A stretch of 58,865 nucleotides of DNA from an uncultured Clostridia bacterium (lineage in GTDB: Bacteria; Bacillota; Clostridia; Oscillospirales; Acutalibacteraceae), in NCBI GenBank assembly GCA_947585965.1, contig CANPXK010000006.1, forward strand, positions 1 through 58,865, given 5' to 3'. Under the pieces are notes generated by a model, which was not told the DNA's origin, ran no database searches, and was given only the letters and a program-made list of their open reading frames with translations. Positions 18,247 to 27,210 of this stretch are shown here, one piece after another. Position 1 is the first letter of the stretch. Each line of letters begins with the position of its first letter. Made by a program: the position numbers and the translations under genes.

Positions 18247-21200
18247 ATGAAACGACTAACCGCCGTACTTGCCGCAGCACTTATCACACTGACAATTTCC
18301 ACAACAGCTTTCGCTGTTCCGGAAAATTCGGATAAGGCTGAACAATCAAGTACATCATCCGGAACAGAGCAAAAGGAAAATTCCGAAAGCTCCAAAAATA
18401 ATACCGATAAAACAGAAAGCAGCACTGATAAAACAGAAAGCAGCGTTCTTGATCCCAACAATATCACCTATAAGGAATATAAACCTGACAATACGAAGAT
18501 GACTATCAGCCTGCCGTCTGAAATGTATATCCTTACACCCGATATTGATGAGGATGACCCGGCTCTTGCCGCCGCCAACCTTACAAAAGAAAAAGTAAAG
18601 AAAAGCTTTAAGGAAAACGGCACACTCATAAAGGCTTTTGCAAAGGACTTTTCGTTTGATATAACACTGACAATGACTCAGAACGAAAGAACTCAGACAA
18701 TAGATAACCTTTCCTACCTTTCAGAAGAGGAAATTACGCAGATAACAAATGCCCTTCTTGAAAACAATCTCGCCGTAGGATGCTCTAAGAACACATATAA
18801 CGGAACACTCTTTCTGAGCTTCGATACGGAATATGAAACGGCAGATGCAAAAATTTACGGCGTTCAGGAATATACGGTCGTAAACGGGAAAAATATCATT
18901 ATAACCTTTCAGTCACATACAGGCAAGCTGTCGGAAAATCAACAGGCTCTTATAAGGAATATCATGTCCGAAACAGTCTTTGAGGGCAGGGCTGAGGAAT
19001 CTGCCGAGATATCGGATGCATCATCAACAGATGTAACCAATCTTGATCCGAGGTACATTGTTATCCTTATTTCCTCTGTAGTGGCTCTTGTTGCACTTGC
19101 GTCAATGATTATAGTGGGGACAAAATATCGTGAATCCCATCGTTCTTTCAAGGGAAAAGATGATGATAAGTTCATTATAAATACCCCTAAAACCCGTTTA
19201 CAGGTGGATGACGAAGTAAAAGAAGAGATAAAACCGAAAAAGACGGAAAAACCGTATGATACCTCGATTTTTGAAGCATCTGATGAAAATGTGCTTTTCA
19301 CAAACACGAAACTCGAAGAGGAGAAAAAGCAAAAGGAAAAAAACAAAAATATTCCCCGACTTGACTCGACAATGGAACTTTCCATACCGAAAAATCCTTA
19401 TACACCGGTAGGAAAGGCTGAAGCTGTCGAACAGCCTGCAATGTCCGTAACCTCAGAGATAGCCAAGCTGTCCAATATAAGTGCGGAGGAAGCCAGAAAA
19501 GCAAAAGAAGTAAATGCGGAAAATGAGTCCGCTGCACAGGGAAATACCGATTCTGTTGTATTTGCCGAAAGCACTCCCAAAGCAAAAACGGAAATAAAAC
19601 AAATCGGCGAAGAGGTATTTAATACCGATGAAAATACGGATATTTCCGAAGAGAACAGCGAAGAAACCGATAAGCACAATGAGCCCTTTAATGAGCCCTC
19701 TATAGATACCACTGAGAATAAACGAGAAGAGATTTTCTCCGATGTTGAAAAGGCAATCATTACAAACGGTATAGCAGAGGAAGGCAGTGAACAGCATCCC
19801 GATGAGGAGCTTTCCGAATATGAAAAAAGATTCGGAAGAGGAAGAAAGAATTTCCTGTCAAATTCACCCGTAACGGGAGAAGAGGAAGAAAAACCGGTAT
19901 CAAAATTCGAGAAGCATTTCGGCAGGCTTCAGCCTGCAGCAGCAAAGAAAGAAATACAAAATGATACGGTGGCCGCTGTGGATGCCATGATAAAGCAAGA
20001 AAATACCGTTGTTGATGTTAAGAAAAAGGAAAAATCCGATAACACGCATAAAGATGATCCGGCTATAACAATAACAAAGGCACCTCCGAAAATATCCGAA
20101 CCGGTCGTAACGGAGCAGCCTGTTGTAAGGATTACAAAAACGACTCCTATGCCGGCAGAGATTAAAGAGGAAATCATCAAAGCCGAAGAAACAGTTCCGG
20201 AAACTAAAGAAGATACTACAAAAAACAATAATACAAAAGCATCCGATACACAGACGACCAAGGAAAAACCTGTAAATACAAATACGAATGATGAGCAGTC
20301 GGAAAAGAGAAATATCCTTCAAAAGTTTACCGAAAAGCTTTTTGCCTCCGATGAGCCTGACGAATTAACGGAACACACTGTCGAAACAAACAAGGAGAGT
20401 ACTAATAAGTTTATAAACAGTATAAAGGATAAACTTCAGTACCGTGCTCCGGAGTATGAAGATGAGCCAACAGCGGAACAGGCACCGAAAACGAGCAATG
20501 AAGGAACCGAAATATACCACTCACCCGAAGCCGTTAAACCGAACCGGATAGAGCTTGCCGTGAAAAAGAATGAGGACGGAAGTATTGTAATAGACTCAAT
20601 CAGTGATGAAACAGGTAAACCTGTTCAGATTGCTGTAAAGGACGGGGAGGCCGAGTTAAAGAAGAAACCCGTAACAAAAGGGAAAAAGAAGAATAGGAAG
20701 TCCGACAAGAAGAACAAGAGGGATAAGAAAAATACCGAATCTTCCGGTACTGCTGCTTTAAAAGAAACTGCCGTCACGGTTGCCGGGGCAGCTGTGACTG
20801 CTGCGGGTATAGCCGCAGAATCCGCTGCCGAATCCGTTAAGAATGTGTCCGATAAGGCAGAAGCAGCAGGTGCTGTGGTGTCGGCTGTATCCGGCACTTC
20901 AGCAAAGACAGAGCGTTCTGTCAAGACGGAGGAAAACAAGGATAACGCTGTTGCAAAAGTCAAGACTGAGAAAACGGAAGATAAGGCTGTGGCAAAGGTC
21001 AGGACTGAGGAAACAGAAGATAAGGCTGTTGCTGAGGTAAAGACTGAGGGAACAGAAGATAAGACCGTTGCAGAGGTCAGGACTGAGGAAACAGAAGATA
21101 AGAATGTTGCTGAGGTCAGGACTGAGGAAACAGAAGATAAGAATGTTGCTGAGGTAAAGACTGAGGAAACAGAAGATAAGGCTGTTGCTGAGATCAATAC

Positions 21201-22260
21201 TGAGAAAACGGAAGATAAGGCTGTTGCTGAGGTCAATACTGAGAAAACGGAAGATAAGGCTGTTGCTGAGGTCAGGACTGAGGAAACAGAAGATAAGACC
21301 GTTGCAGAGGTCAGGACTGAGGAAACAGAAGATAAGGCTGTTGCTGAGGTAAAGACTGAGGAAACAGAAGATAAGGCTGTTGCTGAGGTCAGGACTGAGG
21401 GAACAGAAGATAAGGCTGTTGCTGAGGTAAAGACTGAGGAAACAGAAGATAAGGCTGTTGCTGAGGTAAAAACTGAGGAAACAGAAGATAAGACCGTTGC
21501 AGAGGTAAAAACTGAGGAAACAGAAGATAAGACCGTTGCAGAGGTCAGAACTGAGGAAACTAAAGATAAGACTGTTGACAAAGAAGTACAAGCGGAAGCT
21601 GCCGAGGACGAGACTGTTGACGGAAAAATAACAGAAGAAACTATAGAAAATACTCATTCTGATGAGAAAACCGGACATGAGGAAAATGATAATGTTTCCG
21701 AGAATATTAATCATACATCAGAAGATAAAACAGAGGCGGTCGTTATGTCAGAATTCGGAAAAACGGATACCGAAACGGAAAGAACCTCAACAATAAATAC
21801 AGTGGAAAAAGAAAATATAAATAACGGAAAAGGTACGGAAACAGAAGCTGAACCGTCTGCACCTGAGTTTGTATTCGAGCGTGATACCGGTATTATATTT
21901 GAAAAGGCAATTTCACCCGCAAATACTTTTACCGCAAACATCACTCCCCTTACCTCCATTCCCAAGCTTGAAAGCGTTAATGCAAATGATTACAACAAAC
22001 AGGCAGAGGAACTGCGTAAGCAATCGGTTGTAAGTTTCAACCGTCAGCCGGAGCCGCAGCCCGAACCCATCCAAACTCCCGCGGCTGAAGAACCGGACTC
22101 ATACTACCCGGACAATGAAGATGATACACTCGATCCGTTCGCTCCCGGAAGCGGAGAGATGACCCTTAAGGAAATAGACAAAAAAACCGCCCCCAAGTTA
22201 AGGGACAGGATAAAAAAATCCTTCGGCAAAATATTCTCTGCCGGGGAAGATGAAAAGTAA
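18247..22260 (+). CDS. Large secreted-N/cytoplasmic-C membrane protein with acidic 13-residue repeats, function unknown
   Basis: A 1337-residue protein. Residues 1-23 are a signal peptide (AALITLTISTTAFA). A Ser/Thr-rich linker follows, then a folded-looking extracytoplasmic domain at about 70-245 (with FDITLTMTQNERTQTIDNLS). One membrane helix lies at about 269-292 (YIVILISSVVALVALASMII). The remaining approximately 1040 residues would be cytoplasmic, strongly charged and mostly disordered, with an Ala/Val-rich stretch at about 835-880 and sixteen 13-residue repeats at 901-1108. Two EKRFGR/EKHFGR motifs occur near 525-560. It starts behind GGAAGGAG. pyrC begins 9 bases after its stop, so it leads the pyr run. 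I do not recognise the family. Confidence 0.85.
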   Translation: MKRLTAVLAAALITLTISTTAFAVPENSDKAEQSSTSSGTEQKENSESSKNNTDKTESSTDKTESSVLDPNNITYKEYKPDNTKMTISLPSEMYILTPDIDEDDPALAAANLTKEKVKKSFKENGTLIKAFAKDFSFDITLTMTQNERTQTIDNLSYLSEEEITQITNALLENNLAVGCSKNTYNGTLFLSFDTEYETADAKIYGVQEYTVVNGKNIIITFQSHTGKLSENQQALIRNIMSETVFEGRAEESAEISDASSTDVTNLDPRYIVILISSVVALVALASMIIVGTKYRESHRSFKGKDDDKFIINTPKTRLQVDDEVKEEIKPKKTEKPYDTSIFEASDENVLFTNTKLEEEKKQKEKNKNIPRLDSTMELSIPKNPYTPVGKAEAVEQPAMSVTSEIAKLSNISAEEARKAKEVNAENESAAQGNTDSVVFAESTPKAKTEIKQIGEEVFNTDENTDISEENSEETDKHNEPFNEPSIDTTENKREEIFSDVEKAIITNGIAEEGSEQHPDEELSEYEKRFGRGRKNFLSNSPVTGEEEEKPVSKFEKHFGRLQPAAAKKEIQNDTVAAVDAMIKQENTVVDVKKKEKSDNTHKDDPAITITKAPPKISEPVVTEQPVVRITKTTPMPAEIKEEIIKAEETVPETKEDTTKNNNTKASDTQTTKEKPVNTNTNDEQSEKRNILQKFTEKLFASDEPDELTEHTVETNKESTNKFINSIKDKLQYRAPEYEDEPTAEQAPKTSNEGTEIYHSPEAVKPNRIELAVKKNEDGSIVIDSISDETGKPVQIAVKDGEAELKKKPVTKGKKKNRKSDKKNKRDKKNTESSGTAALKETAVTVAGAAVTAAGIAAESAAESVKNVSDKAEAAGAVVSAVSGTSAKTERSVKTEENKDNAVAKVKTEKTEDKAVAKVRTEETEDKAVAEVKTEGTEDKTVAEVRTEETEDKNVAEVRTEETEDKNVAEVKTEETEDKAVAEINTEKTEDKAVAEVNTEKTEDKAVAEVRTEETEDKTVAEVRTEETEDKAVAEVKTEETEDKAVAEVRTEGTEDKAVAEVKTEETEDKAVAEVKTEETEDKTVAEVKTEETEDKTVAEVRTEETKDKTVDKEVQAEAAEDETVDGKITEETIENTHSDEKTGHEENDNVSENINHTSEDKTEAVVMSEFGKTDTETERTSTINTVEKENINNGKGTETEAEPSAPEFVFERDTGIIFEKAISPANTFTANITPLTSIPKLESVNANDYNKQAEELRKQSVVSFNRQPEPQPEPIQTPAAEEPDSYYPDNEDDTLDPFAPGSGEMTLKEIDKKTAPKLRDRIKKSFGKIFSAGEDEK
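20947..21570 (+). repeat. Sixteen in-frame 39-bp tandem repeats
   Basis: Sixteen consecutive units of 13 residues, consensus AVAEVKTEETEDK, vary only at a few positions (A/T/N at 1, K/R/N at 6, E/K/G at 8-9). The DNA units are close to identical, which predicts slippage or recombination and length variation between strains. Confidence 0.97.
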
Positions 22261-22269
22261 GGTGATAAA

Positions 22270-23532
22270 ATGAGTGATATTCTTATAAAGAACGCACATA
22301 TCATTGATCCCGAAAATTCCGTAAATGAAATAGGGGATATATTTATAAAGAACGGTAAATTTGCCCCGCCGGAGTCTGCGGATGATAATACACAGATTAT
22401 TGACGCTTCAGGTCTTATCGCCGCTCCGGGACTTGTAGATCTTCATGTGCATCTGCGTGATCCCGGTCAGACGGATAAAGAGGATATATTAACCGGTTGC
22501 AGAGCTGCCGCAGCAGGCGGTGTTACAAGTCTTCTTGCCATGCCAAATACCGCACCGGCTGTAGATACACCCGAAACGGTAAGATATATTCTTGACAAGG
22601 CGGGCAGTGCCGATGCACACGTTTATGTTGTCGGTGCGATCACAAAAGGTCTTGAAAGCCATGAGCCTACCGATATTGACGGTCTTTACCGTGCGGGTAT
22701 ATCTGCACTTTCCGATGACGGCAGACCTGTGGAAAATACCGTAATGATGGCGGATGCAATGAAGAAAGCCGCAAAACTGGGTATACCCGTAACCGCACAC
22801 TGCGAAGACCCCTACCTTGCCGGAGGTAAGATAAACGAAGGTGAAATATCGGAAAAACTCGGAGTCAGAGGTATGCCGCGTGCCGCCGAAGATACAGGCA
22901 CAGCAAGAGAGCTTGCTCTTGCCGCCGCGTATGACGTACCGATACATATATGCCATGTCAGCACATATACGTCCGCAAATATGATAAGGGATGCCAAACG
23001 TGCAGGAGTAAAGGTAACGGCGGAAACCGCTCCGCATTATATTATGCTTACCGAAAATGAACTGTTGAAAAAAGATGCGGATTACCGTATGAATCCGCCG
23101 CTGCGTACCGAGCGTGACAGACTTGCCATGATTGAAGCACTCTGTGACGGTACAATAGATGCGATCGCAACCGATCATGCTCCGCATACACCTGCGGAAA
23201 AATCGGATTTTATTTCAGCACCCAACGGTTCAATCGGAATGGAAACATCCTTTGCAGCAGCATATACCGTGCTTGTTAAGGGCGGCTTCATGAGCGAGGA
23301 GGAACTCATAGGGAAAATGTCCTGCAGCCCCGCAAGGATACTCGGAATAGAAGCCGGCTCAATTACTGTGGGCAAAACCGCTGATCTTATGCTGTATAAA
23401 CATGAAGAATGGACTGTGGATCCCGATAAACTCCACGGAAAATCCAAAAATACCCCCTTCAAGGGACTCACACTTTCCGCAAGAGTAAAGCTTACTGTCT
23501 GCGGAGGGAAAATTGTGTTCAGCGAAATTTAA
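22270..23532 (+). CDS. pyrC: Dihydroorotase
   Basis: A 420-residue amidohydrolase of pyrimidine biosynthesis (carbamoyl aspartate to dihydroorotate). Metal-site motifs are DLHVHLRDPGQTDKEDI (HxH), the mid-chain Asp in SDDGRPV, PVTAHCED, HICHVST and the terminal Asp of ATDHAPHTPAEK, which is the Bacillus-type class I pattern. Length is normal. The ATG follows AAGGTGATAAA. It lies between the large repeat protein and pyrF with tight spacing, so pyrC and pyrF are cotranscribed. The rest of the pyr pathway is not in the window. Confidence 0.97.
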   Translation: MSDILIKNAHIIDPENSVNEIGDIFIKNGKFAPPESADDNTQIIDASGLIAAPGLVDLHVHLRDPGQTDKEDILTGCRAAAAGGVTSLLAMPNTAPAVDTPETVRYILDKAGSADAHVYVVGAITKGLESHEPTDIDGLYRAGISALSDDGRPVENTVMMADAMKKAAKLGIPVTAHCEDPYLAGGKINEGEISEKLGVRGMPRAAEDTGTARELALAAAYDVPIHICHVSTYTSANMIRDAKRAGVKVTAETAPHYIMLTENELLKKDADYRMNPPLRTERDRLAMIEALCDGTIDAIATDHAPHTPAEKSDFISAPNGSIGMETSFAAAYTVLVKGGFMSEEELIGKMSCSPARILGIEAGSITVGKTADLMLYKHEEWTVDPDKLHGKSKNTPFKGLTLSARVKLTVCGGKIVFSEI

Positions 23533-23555
23533 CATACATAATGGAGGAAAACAAA

Positions 23556-24476
23556 ATGTCATTTGACAGACTTATTCTGAAAATAAAAGAAAAAAATAAT
23601 CCCACTGTGGCAGGACTTGATCCGAAGCTCGATTATATACCCGGATATATCAAAGAGGAAGCATACAGGCAGTACGGAAAAACACTTGAGGGTGCCGCCG
23701 AAGCATTGCTGCAGTTCAATAAAGGACTTATAGACGCACTATGCGATATAGTTCCGGCAGTAAAGCCTCAGGCTGCCTATTACGAGATGTACGGCTGGCA
23801 GGGTGTGCGTACACTTACTGAAACAATAGCATATGCAAAAGAAAAGGGTATGTTTGTAATAACGGACGGCAAGCGTAATGATATAGGAGCGACCATGCAG
23901 GCATATTCCGCCGCTCATATCGGACAAACAGATATTGAAAATGTAAAAGCAGAAGCCTTCGGTGCAGATGCTCTTACCGTAAACGGATACCTCGGAACGG
24001 ACGGTATAAAACCTCTGCTTGAAATATGCAAGGCAGAAGACAAAGGAATTTTCGTGCTTGTTAAAACCTCTAACCCGTCTTCGGGGGAATTGCAGGACAG
24101 AAAGCTTGATGATGGTCTGACCGTATATCACACAATGGGGAATATGTGTGAAAACTGGGGCAGGGACACCGAAGGAAAAACGGGCTATTCAGCTGTAGGT
24201 GCCGTTGTGGGTGCAACATATCCCGAGCAGCTCGGCGAACTCAGAAAGGCTCTCCCACACACATTCTTCCTTGTTCCCGGTTACGGTGCACAGGGAGGCG
24301 GAGCAAAAGATGTTGCTCCTGCATTTGATAAAAACGGCACAGGTGCAATAATAAACTCCTCAAGGGGTATTATGTGTGCATGGAAAAAAGAAAACTGTGA
24401 CCCGAAAGAATACGCTCATGCCGCAAGAAGAGAGGCTATCCGAATGAGGGATGAAATTATTTCCTGTATAGACTGA
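23556..24476 (+). CDS. pyrF: Orotidine 5'-phosphate decarboxylase, type 2
   Basis: A 306-residue enzyme that turns OMP into UMP. The longer subfamily-2 layout is clear: TVAGLDPKLDYIP at the N-terminus, the catalytic lysine in ITDGKRNDIGATMQ, LTVNGYLGTDG, and a phosphate-binding end with PGYGAQGGGAKD and INSSRGI. I start at the ATG at 23556 because GGAGG lies 8 bases before it; the ATG at 23541 encodes that GGAGG itself. It follows pyrC by 23 bases. Confidence 0.96.
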   Translation: MSFDRLILKIKEKNNPTVAGLDPKLDYIPGYIKEEAYRQYGKTLEGAAEALLQFNKGLIDALCDIVPAVKPQAAYYEMYGWQGVRTLTETIAYAKEKGMFVITDGKRNDIGATMQAYSAAHIGQTDIENVKAEAFGADALTVNGYLGTDGIKPLLEICKAEDKGIFVLVKTSNPSSGELQDRKLDDGLTVYHTMGNMCENWGRDTEGKTGYSAVGAVVGATYPEQLGELRKALPHTFFLVPGYGAQGGGAKDVAPAFDKNGTGAIINSSRGIMCAWKKENCDPKEYAHAARREAIRMRDEIISCID

Positions 24477-24508
24477 CTCTGACACACTGGTGCAAGGAGG
24501 TATAAGGT

Positions 24509-25378
24509 ATGCCGAGAACAGCGATAGCCACGGATACCAACAGCGGTATAACAAAGGAAGAGGCAGATTCACTCGGAATATTTCTCCTCCCTATGTCCTT
24601 TACGGTTAATGATAAGGATTATAAGGAAGGGATTGATATTTCTCAAGAGGATTTTTATAATATGATAGAACGTCCGAATGTAAAGGTTTCAACAACCCAG
24701 CCGGCTCCGGGGGAAATATCCCTGCTTTGGGATGAGGCTCTTGAAAACTATGATGAGGTAGTTTATATCCCCATGTCATCGGGGCTAAGCAGTTCTTGTC
24801 AGACTGCTGTCACGCTTTCCAATACCGATAAATATAACAGCAGGGTATTCACTGTAGATAACAGAAGAATATCGGTTACACAATATCAGTCCGTAATTGA
24901 TGCCAAGGATATGGCTGATAACGGAATGAGTGCAAGATACATACACGAAAAGGATGCGGCTGAATCAAGTATCTATATAATGGTAAATGACCTGACCTTT
25001 CTAAAAAGAGGGGGAAGGATAACCGCGGCGGGTGCGCTTATCGCAAGTGTTATGAACCTTAAGCCTGTTTTGCAGATACAGGGGGATAAGCTTGACGCAT
25101 ATTCAAAATGCCGTGGGACAGTCGCTGCAAAAAAATCAATGATAAATGCTATGGAAAATGACCTTTCCGGAAGATTTGCAAAATATTGTAAGCATAAACT
25201 CATGACTCTGCATATTGCTTATTCCGATATGACGTTTTCCGAGGTGGAAAGCTGGAAAAATGAGGTGATTGAAGCTTTTCCGGGATATAATATACATATT
25301 GCCCCTCTTTCACTAAGCATAGGCTGTCATATAGGTCCCGGGTCACTTGCGTTAGCGTGTTCAAAAATCACGCACTGA
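24509..25378 (+). CDS. DegV family fatty-acid-binding protein
   Basis: A 289-residue DegV protein. The N-terminus TAIATDTNSGITKEEADSLG, the STTQPAPGE loop, IPMSSGLSSSCQTA and the late CHIGPGSLAL are family hallmarks. DegV (FakB-type) proteins hold a fatty acid for phosphorylation by the FakA kinase; no fakA is nearby. It starts 32 bases after pyrF behind AAGGAGG. It probably ends the plus-strand run that began at 18247. Confidence 0.94.
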   Translation: MPRTAIATDTNSGITKEEADSLGIFLLPMSFTVNDKDYKEGIDISQEDFYNMIERPNVKVSTTQPAPGEISLLWDEALENYDEVVYIPMSSGLSSSCQTAVTLSNTDKYNSRVFTVDNRRISVTQYQSVIDAKDMADNGMSARYIHEKDAAESSIYIMVNDLTFLKRGGRITAAGALIASVMNLKPVLQIQGDKLDAYSKCRGTVAAKKSMINAMENDLSGRFAKYCKHKLMTLHIAYSDMTFSEVESWKNEVIEAFPGYNIHIAPLSLSIGCHIGPGSLALACSKITH

Positions 25379-25814
25379 AGCGGAAGTGAGATATTGAGAA
25401 TTATCAGAACAGGCATAAGCAGCGGAACACATAACATTGCCATATCAACATGAACGAATACGCCTCGGGCGAACGAAGCCAATGATTAAAGGGGATATCC
25501 GGAAAGAAAATAAAAAAAATCAAAACATCAAGGGACTGTCCGATAAACATACAAAGCTTATCGGACAGTCCCTGAATTATATCAGTTATCTGACTGAGAT
25601 TACTCATTCTTTATTTTTTCAATACTATACCCTGATTTTATAATCAGCTTCAGCGTTTTTAGTGCCGCGTCGAGGTCACAACATTTTTACTTTTGAGCAG
25701 ACGTTATACATCAAGAGCATAGGAGTTATTTTCATCCCGCTGTTTTTTTACGGCACCTTATGTCCGGACATCGTCAAATCTTTACGCTTGTACATTATGA
25801 ATATCCCGGTTATT
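25379..25814. other. Intergenic region with a long inverted repeat and a gene relic
   Basis: This 436-base gap holds the 16-bp inverted repeat at 25531-25573. On the minus strand at 25600-25686 there is a 28-codon open stretch with no start codon (CCDLDAALKTLKLIIKSGYS, then IEKIKNE) that reads like the end of a decayed gene. Nothing else is recognised. Confidence 0.45.
25531..25573. repeat. Perfect 16-bp inverted repeat
   Basis: AGGGACTGTCCGATAA (25531-25546) and its exact complement (25558-25573) flank an 11-base spacer. On the minus strand a T-rich stretch follows within about 10 bases, so it may act as a terminator for the VanY-like gene. It also resembles the end of a lost insertion element. 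Confidence 0.75.
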
Positions 25815-26654
25815 TTATGCTCTCGAATCAAGATATACGAGATACTCATCAAGCGTCATATTCATTGAACGCATACGTACTGCATTTTCCTTTCCGACAT
25901 ACCGAAAATGCGTCGGGTCAAATTCAAACCCCGTACTGCTTTCCTTATCCTGCGGATACCTTAATATAAACCCATACTTAATGCAATTCTTATAAAGCCA
26001 AAGATATTCATCACTTTCGGAAAAAGCCTCATCATCCGACGAACCGAATTTTACACAAAGACCGCTCTGGGATTCCGAGTGTTCCTCCATCGGTACAGTC
26101 TTTTCGGCTTCGTCCATTGCTCTTGCTTCCCCATAGCCTTCGCGTGCCATAAGGCGTCTTACCTCATCCATATATAATTCGTGCTGAACCTCGGGGGATA
26201 CATATCCTCCGCTTATTTTAAGTGTTATTCCATCCTCGCTTGCCGCACCAATCATTTCTTTGAGAGAGGGCACAATACACTTGTCAAATTGAAATTCGTC
26301 ATATGAAACAAGATTCATCTTAAAATCGGACGGAAGCGGGTTATCGGGAGAGATCAGAAGCAGGAGCTTACTTTCATCGTCATCATCATACGTCTTACTG
26401 ACATTCTGAAAGGAATCTTCTCCGGAAACATTCCCAAACATGGATTGGTAGCGGTTAATTCCTATAATAAGCACGACAACAATTATTCCTATTATAAGTA
26501 TCGGCAATATAACCATTGCCCTCTTAAGCCCGGTAAGATCCTTTTCATTCATAGAAAAATCATAGTTCTGTTTTTTACCCTGTCTTTTTGTATTTCCTCT
26601 TTTTTTCTTTTTCCCCAAGGTAGATTTAACTGTAATAATCTCATCCTTCTTCAT
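25815..26654 (-). CDS. VanY-like (M15B) D-Ala-D-Ala carboxypeptidase homolog, probably inactive
   Basis: A 279-residue membrane-anchored protein: basic cytoplasmic start (KKKRGNTKRQGKK), one helix at about 49-68, then an M15B-type domain. Family sequence is evident in SGGYVSPEVQHELY, YGFILRYPQDKESSTGFEF and HFRYVG. The zinc and catalytic residues are altered: the usual SEHQTGLAVD is SESQSGLCVK (His to Ser, Asp to Lys) and the usual EPWH is DPTH (Glu to Asp), leaving only one zinc ligand. It would sit outside the membrane and could bind, but probably not cut, peptidoglycan. It is followed by a region with a long inverted repeat and preceded by repeat block B. Confidence 0.85.
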   Translation of the reverse strand: MKKDEIITVKSTLGKKKKRGNTKRQGKKQNYDFSMNEKDLTGLKRAMVILPILIIGIIVVVLIIGINRYQSMFGNVSGEDSFQNVSKTYDDDDESKLLLLISPDNPLPSDFKMNLVSYDEFQFDKCIVPSLKEMIGAASEDGITLKISGGYVSPEVQHELYMDEVRRLMAREGYGEARAMDEAEKTVPMEEHSESQSGLCVKFGSSDDEAFSESDEYLWLYKNCIKYGFILRYPQDKESSTGFEFDPTHFRYVGKENAVRMRSMNMTLDEYLVYLDSRA

Positions 26655-26757
26655 TCACTCACCGCCTTATACCGAGCCGCAAACCACTAACCTGAACAAC
26701 GGCAGCTTCAATTTAAGAAGCAAAATGACAATTCTATAACTACCCGCCAAAAGACAA

Positions 26758-27210
26758 TTCACGGTCGAGCCATACATTTAATTATCCAACCTTAACTAAA
26801 ATGACAAACTCATATATTGATTATCGAGTAGGTTAATGGTCGAGCCAAAGATTTTTTGACCTGCGTAAATTAGTTACGGATTGACAGCGGCGGCACGCCG
26901 CCGGCACGGCACCATACTCATCTGTTGTTCATCAAGTAAATTCACGGTCGAGCCATAGAATAACTGACTTTGGTAAACTAATTACGGATTGACAGCGGCG
27001 GCACGCCGCCATACTCATCTGTTGATTATCGAGTAAATTAATGGTCGAGCCATAGATTTTTTGACCTGCGTAAATTAGTTACGGATTGACAGCGGCGGCA
27101 CGCCGCCATACTCATATATTGATTATCGAGTAAATTAATGGTCGAGCCATAGATTTTTTGACCTGTGTAAATTAGTTACGGATTGACAGCGGCGGCACGC
27201 CGCCGGCGCC
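26758..27210 (-). repeat. Repeat block B: four tandem alpha modules, reverse orientation
   Basis: Four alpha units run on the minus strand; the conserved GGATTGACAG (plus-strand reading) recurs at 26878, 26986, 27083 and 27180, giving periods of 108, 97 and 97 bases. The last two units are nearly identical. Each carries the GCGGCGGCACGCCGCC hairpin and GGTCGAGCC. There is no beta or gamma module. The right-hand unit overlaps the nadA 3' end and supplies its last codons and stop. Confidence 0.92.

Noticed and set aside
20625-21714. Two long minus-strand open frames opposite the 39-bp repeats (repetitive Ser/Val/Leu-rich proteins)
   Set aside because: They are antisense shadows of the tandem repeat. 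A repeat whose length is a multiple of three keeps other frames open. There is no ribosome site, and the plus-strand frame has signal peptide, domain and operon context.
25404-25607. A 67-residue minus-strand frame across the inverted repeat
   Set aside because: It is formed by the hairpin arms, with hydrophobic random-looking ends and no ribosome site.
26758-27210. Regular approximately 97-bp units considered as a CRISPR array
   Set aside because: The units are alike throughout, with no unique spacers, and the period is too long. No cas gene is nearby.
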